From: Gracilaria gracilis
Taxonomy: Eukaryota; Rhodophyta; Florideophyceae; Gracilariales; Gracilariaceae
DNA length: 64,000 bases
NCBI GenBank assembly: GCA_030374805.1
Contig: JARGSG010000230.1
Location: 62,001 to 126,000 of the forward strand
Direction: 5' to 3'
Of this stretch, positions 29,594-41,035 are shown in pieces (the stretch's first letter is position 1; every line of letters begins with the position of its first letter). The notes under the pieces were generated by a model that was not told the origin of the DNA, made no database searches, and saw only the letters and a list, made by a program, of their open reading frames with translations. The position numbers were made by a program, and so were the translations under genes.

Positions 29594-32109
29594 ATGGCGA
29601 CACGTAAGATGAGGGGTGTGAATGCGGAGGAGGTTAGCGGTCGCGCGTCAAAGATCCGAAGGCGTGGCGAAATGGTAAGTGGCGAAGTTCGCACCGCTCG
29701 TAGTACGCGTGCGCGTTTACGTGGGAAAAAGAGGAAGGGTCTGGCAAAAAGCGACCGTGCGGCGAGGAGCGATGGTGCGGCGAGGAGCGACGGTGCGGCG
29801 GGGAGCGTCGAGGGCGCAACATTGGAGCGAACGGAACGAATGGAGCGAACGGAACGAATGGAGCGAACGGAGCGAACGGTAAGCATTGTGGTGACGAAAC
29901 CTATTGAAAACGCACGAGATCAAGAAGTTAGTGCCATGAAAAGCACGGGAGCGCAGCGAGGTAAGGCGAAGAAGGTTCTGCGGGGCGGTCGGGACAGAGA
30001 TGGTCGTAGAAAGAGCGAAGAGACTGCGCAAGCTTTAGAGGAGAGCGACAGCGGGGATATGATAGTGAGGAGTGAAGAGCTTCGTACAGGTATCGAGGGA
30101 AGAATGATAGCAAGGAGTAGTACCATATTAGGTAGTGGGGGTCTTCGAGAAAGAAAGGGAACTAACGGTGATAAAGTGCCTAAGGCTGGGGTAACCGAAG
30201 AGGTGGAAGAATTAATAGGGAAAGTGAGGTGTGGTCAGCCGGCGAGGACGCAAGGAGTGGACAGTTTGGTTGTTGTCACGCCAAATAGAGTGACAGGGAA
30301 GGAAAGAATTGGTTTTGAGCAAGAGAATGCGAACCGGGAGAAAGAAGAAGTGGGGCGTGTGCGGCCAATGGCAGAACGTGCAACAGGGGACGGTAGTGAG
30401 AGAAGAACAGGGAGTGTGGCTCATGGATTGGGGGGTGCTGAAGTTGTGGAGAAGGGGGGAGATAAGCGACGAGAACATACGGACGGGAGAGGGGTACGAC
30501 GTAGAAGTGGTGGATCGACCAAGGAAATTGTCGGAGGGACAGCAGCGGTGGTTGAGAGGGATTTCGAAGGGGAGGACGAAGTACAAAGAGAACGGCGTCT
30601 GGAAGGGAATGTCGTGGAGATAGCACCACGAACGCCTCGAGGGATGCGTATAAGGCGCAACACCGTTTAATTTCCGAAAGATGTGGGAGACAAAAGTGAC
30701 GCCGGTCGTGGAGAAATCGGAGGTAGAATTCAAGGAGATGAATGGGGATCTACAAAGGAACTAGAAGGGAATGAGGAGAAAGTAAGCGTATTGATACGTC
30801 TGCACTCGTGCAGAGGGTGAATTCACTGAAGGAACAGTTAAGAAATATGACGGAAGATCACCATACATTGATGGTGAGTTTGAAGCTGACGCAGAAAGAG
30901 TTGGAACGGCTGAGGGGGGAAAATAAACGGCAAAACGTGTTGATCGAAAGTCTTCGGGAGAAATTGAAGGGGGGGAAGTGGGGTGGTGGACGAAAGAAGG
31001 TGAGAAGGCGCCGTAAGTATGATATTGGAGTGGAGAAAAGTCTTCATGGATTCACAAGGGCTGTATATGATAAGATTCTTCATTATGTGAAGTTGGAGGC
31101 GTCTGAACTTTGTTTCGACTCGGAAAATGTTGGTAGAAGCTGGAAGAACAGGAGTCAGACGGTGGGAGAAAGTAGAGAGGGGGGCATGTTTGTAGTTGGG
31201 GAGAAGAAGATGGTGCCTAGGTGCCCAATTCAGGTTGCATATGAGATGAGGGCCTACACACCATCGATAGAGGGTGGAAGTGATGTGTTGTTGAAGTATG
31301 TGGTTGAGACAGAAATAATGGGAGAGACGTGGGAGACGATAAGGGAAGCGGGGAGGAAACAAGAGTGCGTGGAAAATGTAAGCGCAGACAAGTGTCTGAA
31401 GCAGTGGATGAAGCAAACGATAAGCGATGTGATTGGGGAGCGAAAGCGGGCTGCTCGGGACAGATTATTCTCTTTACTAGGACATGATTTGATTGCAAAG
31501 CGGGCGAAGCCTAGCGAGGGGACGGAAATTGGTGAGGTGTTGAAGAAGCAGATGAACGAGGCTCGCGAGAAGCTTATGGTAAGTGGAGAAGATGGGATGC
31601 ACAAGTTGTGTGCGTGGAGAATAAGCCGTTTCGAAGATCTTGCGTACTCTGGGTCAACTGTGCATGCTCCACAGTGGAGCTTTGATGATGAAGACAGGTA
31701 TTTCAAGAACGGAATGGCGGTGGCAGTGTTGGAGGAGTACATGGGATAGGCAGTGGAGACCAAATGTAATGGGGAAAAGCATTACGTGGATGGGACGGTG
31801 ATGCACCTCGGGCGACTTGATGCGTGAATTGGGTGTGTTGTGAAAACGATGAACGAGGGTGCGGGACGTGGAGGGCAAAGGCAGTTCTTTTTTTCTACAT
31901 TGTATGGAAGGTATCTGCCTAGGGCGGTAGAGGGTAAATTGAAGGTGGCATGGGAATTGGTAAGGGACGAGCACGGCGAAGAGTTAGAGAACGATGGGTT
32001 TTTAGAGGGGGGTCCGAGGTGTGTGTCCGGAAATTCGGAGAGAACTGCGACGGTTGGGCTGTGGATTCCATCGAGGGAGAAGGTATATCTAGCGGTGAGG
32101 GAGGAATAA
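29594..32109 (+). pseudogene. Element-encoded basic and coiled-coil protein, decayed
   Basis: An ATG at 29594 (MATRKMRGVNAEEV) opens 358 codons that are highly charged, with tandem RTERMERTERMERT-type repeats coded by 18 bp DNA repeats (about 29826-29880). After TAA at 30668 the same frame stays open for about 40 codons. A shift near 30790 then leads into 30808-31749 with a heptad-like coiled coil (LKEQLRNMTEDHHTLMVSLK, LERLRGENKRQNVLIESLRE). Further in-frame stops at 31747 and 31827 separate the last segment to 32109. I recognise no catalytic domain. By position it is the second gene of the transposon, possibly an end-binding protein like TNPA; that is inference. Confidence 0.5.
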
Positions 32110-32372
32110 TTTATGGCGAATTTTACGCGGAGACTTGGAGTAGTTCGTGATTGCTACATAGCAGCGTGCTGACCGGAGGAGCCCAAATTCAGTCAATTGG
32201 TTAGGCACCGGGTAGAGAGTAGGAATGGGGCAGAAGGAGGAGAGGGGAGAGGGTAGGGTGAATAAGATTGGGAAGAGTGGAGATAGCTGTGGGATGATAA
32301 AGAGGCGGTATATCTTCTTCATCCCATACCTATCTCCAATCTTTCCTGTGGAAGAGCATGGTAGTGATTGGT

Positions 32373-35300
32373 TTATGAAAATCCTATGGAATGATTGCTA
32401 TGCGGGGTGTGGGAGGTAGGTTCTGGAGGTGGGGTTCCGGTAGAATCTGTTGAGGTAGAATCTATGGAAACGCCAGTGGAGGCGGGAAGTGAAGGGGGGT
32501 GCGGGGTAGTTCTGGCGAAGAACATGAACGGAGCCAAGAATAGAATAGAAAGGGATGAGTCCAAACCATGGGGAAACGTTGTCGGATGTGGAATGGGTGG
32601 AGATGGGAACTGGATGGGCGGTGTGAGTATGTTCTTCGTCTGTCGCACATCGGAGGCATACGCAGTTGAGAGAGACATCGACTTCGTCGCTTGGTGGGAC
32701 GAGCTCCATGAACTGTACGAAGGCGAACTCCTTGGGAGATGGAGTGGAAGAAGGAAGGGTGAAGCGAAGAAGGGAGATGATTCTGCAGACCCAGACGATG
32801 GGGGTGGAGTTGGAGGAGCTGGTGCCTGCCACAAGGACGTGAGAGAACTTTGGGGATTTTGAAGGACCGAAGAACGGGGCGCCAAATATTCGTTGGATGA
32901 GAAGAACTGGAGAATCTTGGACCGCGAGCTCGTTCCGCTCTTCAATGTAGTGGTCAGTGATGGGAAATAACCGCCGGCAACGTAAGCGGAGTTGAATACG
33001 GTGGTTTGGGTGCGACGGAGAGTGGGGGAGTTCTCTGGGAGTTCTAGGACTTCGAAAGAAAGGGTGATGAATGAAGGGAGAGAGTGTTTCACAATCTGTT
33101 GGAGGATGGAGAGAGTTTCAGTGGGGAAGAGGTCTTGGAAACATCTGGGATTGAAATAAGGATTAGAGTGGAGGGATTTGTGGGCGGTGATGAGATCAGC
33201 GAATGAGATGATTTTTCCATCACTGACCAAAACCAGGTTGGCGTGGTTGGATGGGAGAGGCGAGGGCAGAAGCGGAGGAAGTGATGGAGGGGTTGGTGGA
33301 AAGGGGTTCCAATCTTTGGTGGCATTGGAGTGATGGATGGCGCGAATGGTTTCTTGATGTGCGCAAGACCTGCGCTTTGAGGTTTTGGAGTAGTGTGACT
33401 TGAAGAGGGAGTGGGCGTGTTCGAATATGCCGGCATCGTTGAAGTGGAGGCCTCCGAAGCGGCGAATGTCCTCGACGATGTGGTCGAGGAGATGGAACTT
33501 GAGGATGCCAAGGCTGGAAGTGTGGTGGGGGCCGAGGACGAGTACGTCTGTGCGCTTGAAGAAGCGGATTTGGAATTGGAGGTCGGTGAGACGGAAGTCA
33601 GGCCATTCTGCGGAGGTGTTGTATCTCATAGAGAAGAGGAGAAGATCGGAGTACTTGGCGAAAACGGAAGTAATGGGAGCTGCATCGACCTCGTCACAGC
33701 AGCGGTCGAAGAAGGCGCCGATGAAGGGGAAGACCATTTCGAGTGCGTGGTAGTCTTTTGCTTCAAGTATACCACGCAAGCCGTCGGTAGTAAAGAAACA
33801 GTTGAGAGTTTGACCGTTGTCGGAGGAGGAAAAGTCGATGTGGCGTCCTGTGGCTGAGGAGTGCTTTTCGATGGCGGCGAGGATGGTGTTCGCGTTTTTC
33901 AGTATGAAGGAGCGGACGAAGTTGAAGGAACGACGGGAATTGGAGGAACGGGGGGTAGTGAAGAGTGATTCTGACTTGATTCTCTCGATGGCTGAGAGCT
34001 TGATGAGATTAAAGATGCCGAGGTGGAAGTTATGGAGTGGTTCGAAGAGGAAGATGTTGTAAGGGGAGAGGAGAGGGATGATGTGGAGGAGAGGGTAAGA
34101 TTCGAAGAGAGAGGAGTAATTTGCGAGGAAAAGGGAGTGGAGTGCTTGAACAGCCTTTTCTTTGGTGTTTCGGGCGATTCTGGGCTTTCTGACAAGGAGG
34201 GTCTTTTCAGAATCTCGGCGGAGGGTAGAGTGTGATTTGCGGGCATCGAGAGTCTGGGTCTGGGATCGATGAGGGGGGGATGCAATGTGTAGGTGGAGTT
34301 CGGAGCGTGGGACGGTACATCGGTGATATGGATGCTGAAGGCGGGTGCCGTTGGAGATGGCGAGCATGTCCTTTGCTTCTGGGATGTTTGTGCAGTAGCT
34401 AGCGATGATTGGGTGAAAACGGCGGAGCACGCCATAAGCGTCACGGACGGGGAAGCCGGTGAGACCGGAGGAGAGAAGAGGGTTGAGAATGTTGGAGATG
34501 GCACGCTGGATGAGTTGCATTTTGGTAAAGTGGGAGATGCTTGACGAGGTTTGGGGGATGGTATCGGGTTCTTGAGAGGGGATGGCGAGATTGAAAGAGG
34601 TTGGTAGGTATCCAAGAAGGGTGGGGTTGTCGATGATACATTTGCAACGGAACGAGTGGGAGAAGTTGAGGAGGGTGATGTAAAGGGGAAAGAAGGGATG
34701 GAAGAGGATTTGAGGGAGGTGGGGTACTTGTCGGAGTATAATTGGACGAAACCGATGAAGGAGTCGATACCGGTGTTCTCAGGAGTGTGCCAGATGCAGG
34801 AGTTATTTGCGGACTGTATGATTGCGTGCTTGAGGACTGGGACAGCTTCTTTTCCGAGGGAGGAAGCCATGGGGTGAGCGAAAGCGGGAGAGCCGGAGAA
34901 GGTTGTATGGGGGACGTGGTGGAAGAAGGTGTTGTCGAAGTGTGCGAGGGCGGGTTGTCGTTTAAGGGCTTGGAGTGCATCCTTTCGGAAGAGGGTGGCT
35001 GCGAAGAGGTGCTGTGGGTCGTGAAGGGTGGTGGGGGGGGGGGGGGGGGGGGGAAACCGATGTCGGTGACTCGGTGTGGGAAGAGGTCTGTTTGAAGTTC
35101 GAGACACTGGGAGGCGGAGGAGACGGCGTTGTGGAAGGCTGACTTGGAGAACGCGGGGTCATGGAGGAGAGAGATGAGTTCGTCTGCCTTGCGGTGGCCG
35201 AGGGTGGAAGCGATGGAAGAGATGTAGAGGACCATTCGTTTGAGGTGGGGGTTGTTGAGGAGAAGGAAGGAGGGGGGCGGTGGAGGAGGTGGGGAGGAGG

Positions 35301-35618
35301 AGAGGGAGCAGACGGGGGTGCCTACGATATGGTAGGCGTCTTGGGTGTGGACGGAGAGAGAGCTGTTGCTGGTGGTAAGAGTCGTCGTCGGCGATGGGGA
35401 CGTTATCAGAAGAGCGATTGGAGAGAGGGGGGTGGTGGTGGAAATAGGGGGGTGGACTTGTGACGCTTTGTGCGTGGGGGGAAGTGAGGGACGGTGCTGC
35501 CGGTGGAAAGGAAACGCTTGTTGGCGGTGAGACGGTTGGGGCATCTTCTTTGGTGCCTTTGAATGGAGGGGATGGTGCGAGCGAAGAAGGAGCACCCTTC
35601 AAAGCAGCGATTAGGCAT
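32373..35618 (-). pseudogene. Plavaka-type transposase, fuller but frameshifted
   Basis: The reading begins MPNRCFEGCSFFARTIPSIQ at 35618, with a C-x3-C...H-x3-C zinc finger (HQRRC). It passes through proline-rich sequence and shifts frames near 35400, 35030 and 34700. The long frame 34520-32373 carries RKPRIARNTKEKAVQALHSL, FEPLHNFHLGIFNLI (the D-mH---lG-f region) and HTSSLGILKFHLLDHIVEDI plus RRFGGLHFNDAGIFEHAH. This last block matches the KfH---H---i--yG-p---------E--H segment of Plavaka transposases. The remaining C-terminus is proline/serine-rich. Similar segments in the 2.4-4.1 kb copy support one family. A G run at 35033-35053 lies in the coding part. Confidence 0.65.
35033..35053. repeat. 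Poly-G tract (about 21 G)
   Basis: A run of G interrupts the transposase coding region. The corresponding site of the other copy (near 3492-3505) reads gtggtgggggtgaaaccg. The run length makes it a likely frameshift and sequencing-error hotspot. Confidence 0.9.
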
Positions 35619-36178
35619 GGCGGGGAGCGGTGTGGGGGTGTTGGGGGAGAGGGGGTACGTAGTGGTGGGGAGCGTAATATGGCGCACGGGGAGTGAGACG
35701 GAGTGATGGGGGAGGTGGCACGTGATGCGAAGGCGTTCAAAAGTGAGATAATAAAAGGCCGATATCTGATATGAGAGTTGTTGAATAGATGTGCTGTATC
35801 TCTATAGATAGATCCTATTCGAAGGGTTTATATTCTTCTAATCGTATTTTATAAGCGGCTTTCTATGTATATAAATCCCTATTCGGGGATATATATCTCT
35901 ACTTGGCGCCGCAAATTTCTAAATATATTCCACTTACACACTTACATTGGTTTCGGGAACTAGCATGAAAGGAAGTAACATGCTAATTTGTCTTCCATCC
36001 AAAGTAGCAATGATGGAAATAATCGTGAATGATTCTTTCCACACAAACTAGCACAAGTGGAAATGTGGAAATATTTTCGGAAATTAAGCATATCCAAATT
36101 TTGGGAAAATTCACCGGGTTTTCGATCATTTTAATTCGGTCATTTTTGACACCAAAACTAGCATTCCGATAACACCGA

Positions 36179-36886
36179 GGCAAAGCTGGTTTACGATACA
36201 CATTGGATACCGACGCTTCGGACGCCCAAATTGGTTGTTGTCTTATGCAGAAGCAAGACAACGGTGAAAAACTACCTATAGGGTACTGGAGCCGTGCTCT
36301 GCACGCTGCAGGAAAGAATTACGCAACAACCAAAAAGGAGTGTCTCGCTGTGGTCTGGAGCATGCTGATGCTCCCTCACTACCTATATGGTGAAAGGTTT
36401 ACGCTTCGAACCGACGATGGCGCCCTGCGGTGGATAATCGGTCTCGCCCACGCATCGGGCAGACTTGCCCGATTCCGATTTCGACTTTCAGAGTTCGCGT
36501 ACGACGTACAGTACCGACCAGGTATCCAGCACAATGTCGTAGATGTGATGTCTTGCATTACCACAGATGGTTTGGATACCGAGCCGGTAGAGAATGATAT
36601 CCCGTGCTTTACCATCTCTATAAACCCTGGTGGTAATGTTGATACCTTAGAAGTTTACTGGACTTTACCCGAAGAAAATAGGTGAGTTAGGGATGGCATT
36701 GTTAGAGAAATACTTGCCCTTGCGGAAATAGACGCCGAGCCAATTACCCATGAGGAATTCTTGAGAGAGCGAGCCAATGATGTTTATCGCCGCTCTCTCC
36801 TGCACCCAGTAGGTATGGAGGTCTCAAACTTAGCCTTCGACCGGAATTGTTTCCTTGTCAGGAGAGCTCGCATCGATGGTTCTTGA
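36179..36886 (+). pseudogene. Ty3/gypsy retrotransposon pol fragment (RNase H to integrase start)
   Basis: The frame 36203-36685 reads LDTDASDAQIGCCLMQKQ, ALHAAGKNYATTKKECLAVV, LPHYLYGERFTLRTDDGALR and QYRPGIQHNVVDVMS. This is the RNase H domain following RT in gypsy elements (TDAS, E48-like tkkEcLAvv, H-D-l-W-type and N-vAD motifs). After TGA at 36682 the frame continues as REILALAEIDAEPITHEEFL and FDRNCFLVRRA, the linker to the integrase zinc finger. RT and the rest of the integrase are absent. The left edge is the transposon end at 36178. Confidence 0.8.
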
Positions 36887-38263
36887 AATGTGTCTGCGAC
36901 TTGGTGGAGGCGTGCGTCACCTCGCTTCCGTCCGAAGAGCAGCTACGGATCTGTTTCGAGAACAATCGTCCATCCGAAGGGTGGCTAACGCGGTTTCTGA
37001 TGCACCATAACCTGAAGTTTCCCTCACGCTTGCAGTTTTGAACAAGATCGCGCCGAGGTCACACTCGAGAAGATACCGAGGCCTTTTGCTTTTATCGAAA
37101 GCCTCATCGACCGCTACCACATCGTGGACCCGAGACGTATATTCAACCTAGACAAGTCTGACACAGCTGTCAATAAGATCCCGGGTCGCAGCCACCTCAA
37201 AGGAATTACAAGCGAAAACTCCTTGCTGATACAGAAGAATGGGTGAAAGGTGTGAAAAATCGCGTGACCTTAATGTCAGTAGTATCAGCGGACGGCAGAG
37301 CATGAAAGACCGGGGTCGTTTTTTGGCGGAAACGAGGACATTATGGGTTCGTTCATGGCAAATTGCAGACGCTCCATGACTTTCTGCCACCGTGTTATGT
37401 TTATCGGAGAGACATTTCTAGAGTAGATAGCAGTATCTTTCATGATTAGGCAAAGCAGTTTGTGCTGGAGACCGTTGATCTTCGTGCCGGTGATCGGTAT
37501 TTGCTACTGTTGGACGGATACCGCGGCCGCATTCAGTACCGTACTCTCAATCTGTTCAAAACGAACCACATCATCGTTCAAGCTCTTCCTTCCCACACGA
37601 GCCATGTCTTACAACCTCTTGATGTCGGAGTATTCAGCGCATATAAGTCCTTTGTTCAAAGGCGATTCACCATTGGTCGCGTACACTGAATGTAATCGAT
37701 GTCTTCGACGTCGCCTACCGTGGCAATGTCAGAAGCGCTACCGTTCTCGAATATTCGCAGTGATTTCGCCAAGACAGGAAATTGGGTGCATTGTGATGCC
37801 AAACCCTGGCATGGAGAAGACACACGAAGGTGTTAGGGGCCTTCTTCTAGAGAGCGTAGCGCGGAAAATAGAGCAACCTGTGTAATGAGTGCGCTAGCCA
37901 GGTGTAAGACTAAGACTCACCGTCTGGACGAGCGACCAGGCGTAGAAACCAAGAAGTCGGATCTATACGACGATGGAATCGGTGATGACGTCACAAAAGT
38001 GGAACGGGAGCACACAGAAGTGGGGACACGGACCGCGACGGAAAGTCCACGATCAAGGCGAAGACAGGGCAAAAAGGACAATAAAGGTATGCGGGGGAGC
38101 AATACCTGTACAATACGGGCAAGGAACACAAACACGCAGGTGGTTAAAAAGACACGCCGACGGTGGACGTGCTGGAAGCTCCATGAGGTGGGTGACTAGT
38201 CCTACGCAGGGATTTGGCTCTCCGAGAGGACTTTACCGAGTACCGGAGCTTCCAGAGTCATAG
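36887..38263 (+). pseudogene. pogo/CENP-B-like (DDE_1) transposase relic
   Basis: In order: RPSEGWLTRFLMHHNLKF (GW--rFl-Rh-l), FIESLIDRYHIVDPRRIFNL and DKSD (FN-DEsg, first acidic residue region), VTLMSVVSADGRA (v-----nAdG), then RAGDRYLLLLDGY (second D) and IVQALPSHTSHVLQPLDVG (the lP-HtSH-lQPLDvg signature). FSAYKSFVQRRF follows. Stops and shifts occur at several places (37038, 37243, 37440). Basic C-terminal frames run to 38199. This is a dead copy of a Tc1/mariner-superfamily pogo-like element. Confidence 0.75.
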
Positions 38264-39830
38264 CCGAACACTCGTTTGTTAGCGTTTATTTGACCGGGAT
38301 GGCCGGAGATCACCAAGTTTTATAAAATGGCGTCGAAAATCCGAATTTAAGGTCGTGCACTAACTGAAGCATATTATAACTAGACATTCCCCTACAAATG
38401 GTGCCATGCACATATATACGTGTATTATTTGTGCTTTTCTTGCCAAGGGTGCCAAGGTCCAATTTGGATGCCATCCTCCTGTACGAAAAGTCCAATATCT
38501 TCTCATATAGAGAGCCAAGGGCTACCATCACTGATGAGATATATATGACCCGTACAAACGGCTACGTTCGACGAATGGCATTGCAGTACCTGCATGAGCG
38601 TGATTTTTTATGTTCTCGCGTTTTGGAGGTATCTGTGTTCTTAGAGCCCAACGCAAAACCGGGATCTACTAGTTGCGCAGTTCTTGATTGACGGGTACTT
38701 GGAAGTTTCTGTCGTACAAATACAGATAAGGTCTTTGGTCCGTTTGGTATTGGGAGCGCGCGAGCGCTCAACTTAAAGAAGGAACCCGGACAATCAGTAT
38801 GGTAGTAACGCACCTAAAATTGGCAAGTGCAAACGGCGAAGTAACTAGTCTAGACCGTGAAGGTGTATGGTAGTAGAAATCGATGCGCTGTTACACCTGA
38901 ATAGTAGTAGAATAACAAGTGAACAAGGTAATAAAATTACTGCCCTAATGGTGCCTGAATTTAAAATATCTGAGGGGGAAGATAAGGCGCACCACAATAT
39001 ATACATTGTGAGCTGACGCACTTTTTCATACAGGCACAACGTCATCGGCTGCGCCCATGACTAACTGCCATGGACCAGAAATGGTAGGCTAAACTAAATT
39101 AAAAATTAAGAATTTAAAATGAAAAATATAAAGCAGAGAATAACAATTGGGTGTAGTGCAGAGAGCAAGGCGCATACAAAGACAAACGCGGTATCAATAC
39201 ACGGAGGTCTTGTTGTACTACAAGTTTTAGCTTCCTTATCGACGAGGCCGATGTAGACGACGCTGGAACAATTAAAGTTATCACAGAGTTTGGCAGGCAT
39301 CTTACGGCTCAGAATGTTTTTGATGCTCTTAAAATGTGCTCCATTGGTTTTTGATGATTTGAAGGCACATTGGAGCTCCATCGTCTAACCGATTTTTCGT
39401 CACGTCGCAAGACCTTGTTTGAGAACTAGAAAAGAACTTCGGTAGAATGCAGGCGCAGAGTTGTACTGAGCGCTGCAAGCAATCAAGCAGTTAACGGTAT
39501 GTTGAAGTTGCAAGATCTAGAGGCATTGTTATAGAAAATGAAGGACGTGCATTGGGATTTATTTTTGAAAAGCTTTGGGTTGCGTGATTGCGGATCATAG
39601 CGGTTTGTGAAAATGAGTGTTTGATTTTGAAAGGTTTAACTTGTTAAAGTGTGTATGGTGTTTTGAGGAGGAGGGGCTAGTTGGAGCATATAAATCTGTT
39701 TATTTAAGATGAGACTTGCGTGTAGCTGAAATTCAAAGCTAAAACGTATACCTACACGGTCTTGTGAAGATCTTTTGAAATGCATACGTTTTCACAGAGA
39801 TATTGCTTTTGGTAAACTGAAATTTGTTTG
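38264..39830. other. Unassigned sequence left of the piggyBac-like element
   Basis: Only short frames are present (for example 38398-38691 + and 39106-39381 -). I recognise no domain in them. The base composition is AT-rich like the transposon-filled left part of the window. Confidence 0.4.
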
Positions 39831-39877
39831 TTAACCCTTTGAGACCTGAAATTTCTTATGTCTACAGTAGTAGACAT
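39831..39877. repeat. piggyBac left TTAA site, terminal and subterminal inverted repeat
   Basis: TTAA at 39831-39834 is followed by CCCTTTGAG... . An immediate small palindrome, cttatgtctac-agta-gtagacataag, spans 39855-39879. It pairs with 45910-45946. Confidence 0.85.
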
Positions 39878-41035
39878 AAGAACGAGTCAATAAGAAGTGA
39901 AGGTGGAATACACGTGGGTGGTTCTAAGACGTGTTAATGTCGACTGAAATGCAAGTCTGCTTCCAGCAACAGAAGAAGTGCACTCTATGCAGCAGCACCC
40001 AGCTCAGCCGTGCCAGTCGTTCACCACAAACACTCGCGACACATTCTTGTTCCCCTTGAACGAACAGAACGGAAACAATCTCCTACATGGAAGTATTCGC
40101 ATTATGCCCATCACTGTGACTTGCTTACTTGAGGCCTTTACTCCATTACCAACCACGGTGTTCGGATTCTTTCTCATTGTTTCCTCATCACCCTAAGCAA
40201 AGTGGACAATAGCACGCCGCTTCCTTACAACTTGAATGAAATCTGTCCTGTTACCTCAGTCAAGTTCTTTTGGATATCGTTCTTGTCCCTCTGAAGGACT
40301 GCAAAGAATAGAACACTCACTCTCTTCCAGCAGAGTATATTCGCATATATCACAGTGCGCCCGAAAAGTGCGAGACTCTGCGAACATTCTTGCAAACGGT
40401 ACTACAAACCTTTGTCAATAACTCAGAAGTACTTGATTCAGTCTATTGCCCTTCACTACACTGCGATTATCAGGCGCTTCTTGCAGTAAATGGTGTAGAA
40501 GAATATCTCGTGGCCCCCTTTTGATGCATCACTGGACATGATGCCGCTTCAGCCGACATTCACAGACGAACAGGAACCGAACAAAAGAACTTAAGAGAGC
40601 GCAACAGTCATGATCAATGCAAGTATCAAGGGCACTGCTGGGTCTATTAGTTCATGGTCATCCTCCCGGGAGGATGGGCCAATGAGCCCATTCCCTCCAT
40701 CACGGTCCGCAAAAACAACCAAGTGCTCAACCAAAACTTCCGGTTCAAACAAGAGACAATGAAGATGTAGCGTGCCCCAGATGCGGCGGTACGCCATGTT
40801 ATTGGGTACAGTTTGGGTCGTTTATTGTAGACAAAACAGTGATTCAGTTTCCGCCTGGAAAGACAGACCTCAACAATCATGCGCGTAAAAGCGCCTACAA
40901 AGCGTATATCTTCGAGCGATATGGGTTCCTATGAAGCGGACACAGAATCCAGATCCCAAATTGTGTGTTAGAGGGGATACGGGCAATCTGGACGGACGAA
41001 ACAGGGCATTAAATGGGCTTCAAAGAAGAATAACA

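Larger units (their letters stand above)
29594..36178 (-). mobile_element. Plavaka/CACTA-like DNA transposon, fuller copy
   Basis: Two convergent genes make up this element: a basic/coiled-coil gene on + (29594-32109) and a transposase on - (35618-32373). The right end (35760-36178) is nearly identical to 4236-4617 and stops at ccgataacaccga, where it joins a gypsy fragment. The shared right end in two unrelated contexts fixes that boundary. The left limit is approximate. Two-gene architecture is usual for CACTA-superfamily elements. Confidence 0.65.

Noticed and set aside
30786-30817. 32 bp GTAAGC...GCAG intron that would restore the frame in the coiled-coil gene
   Set aside because: Too short for any usual spliceosomal intron and the gene has other breaks; a frameshift is simpler.
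30668-31829. Reassigned stop codons in element genes
   Set aside because: All three stop types interrupt the relics (TAA, TAG, TGA) together with frameshifts, and the host genes end normally; decay explains it.
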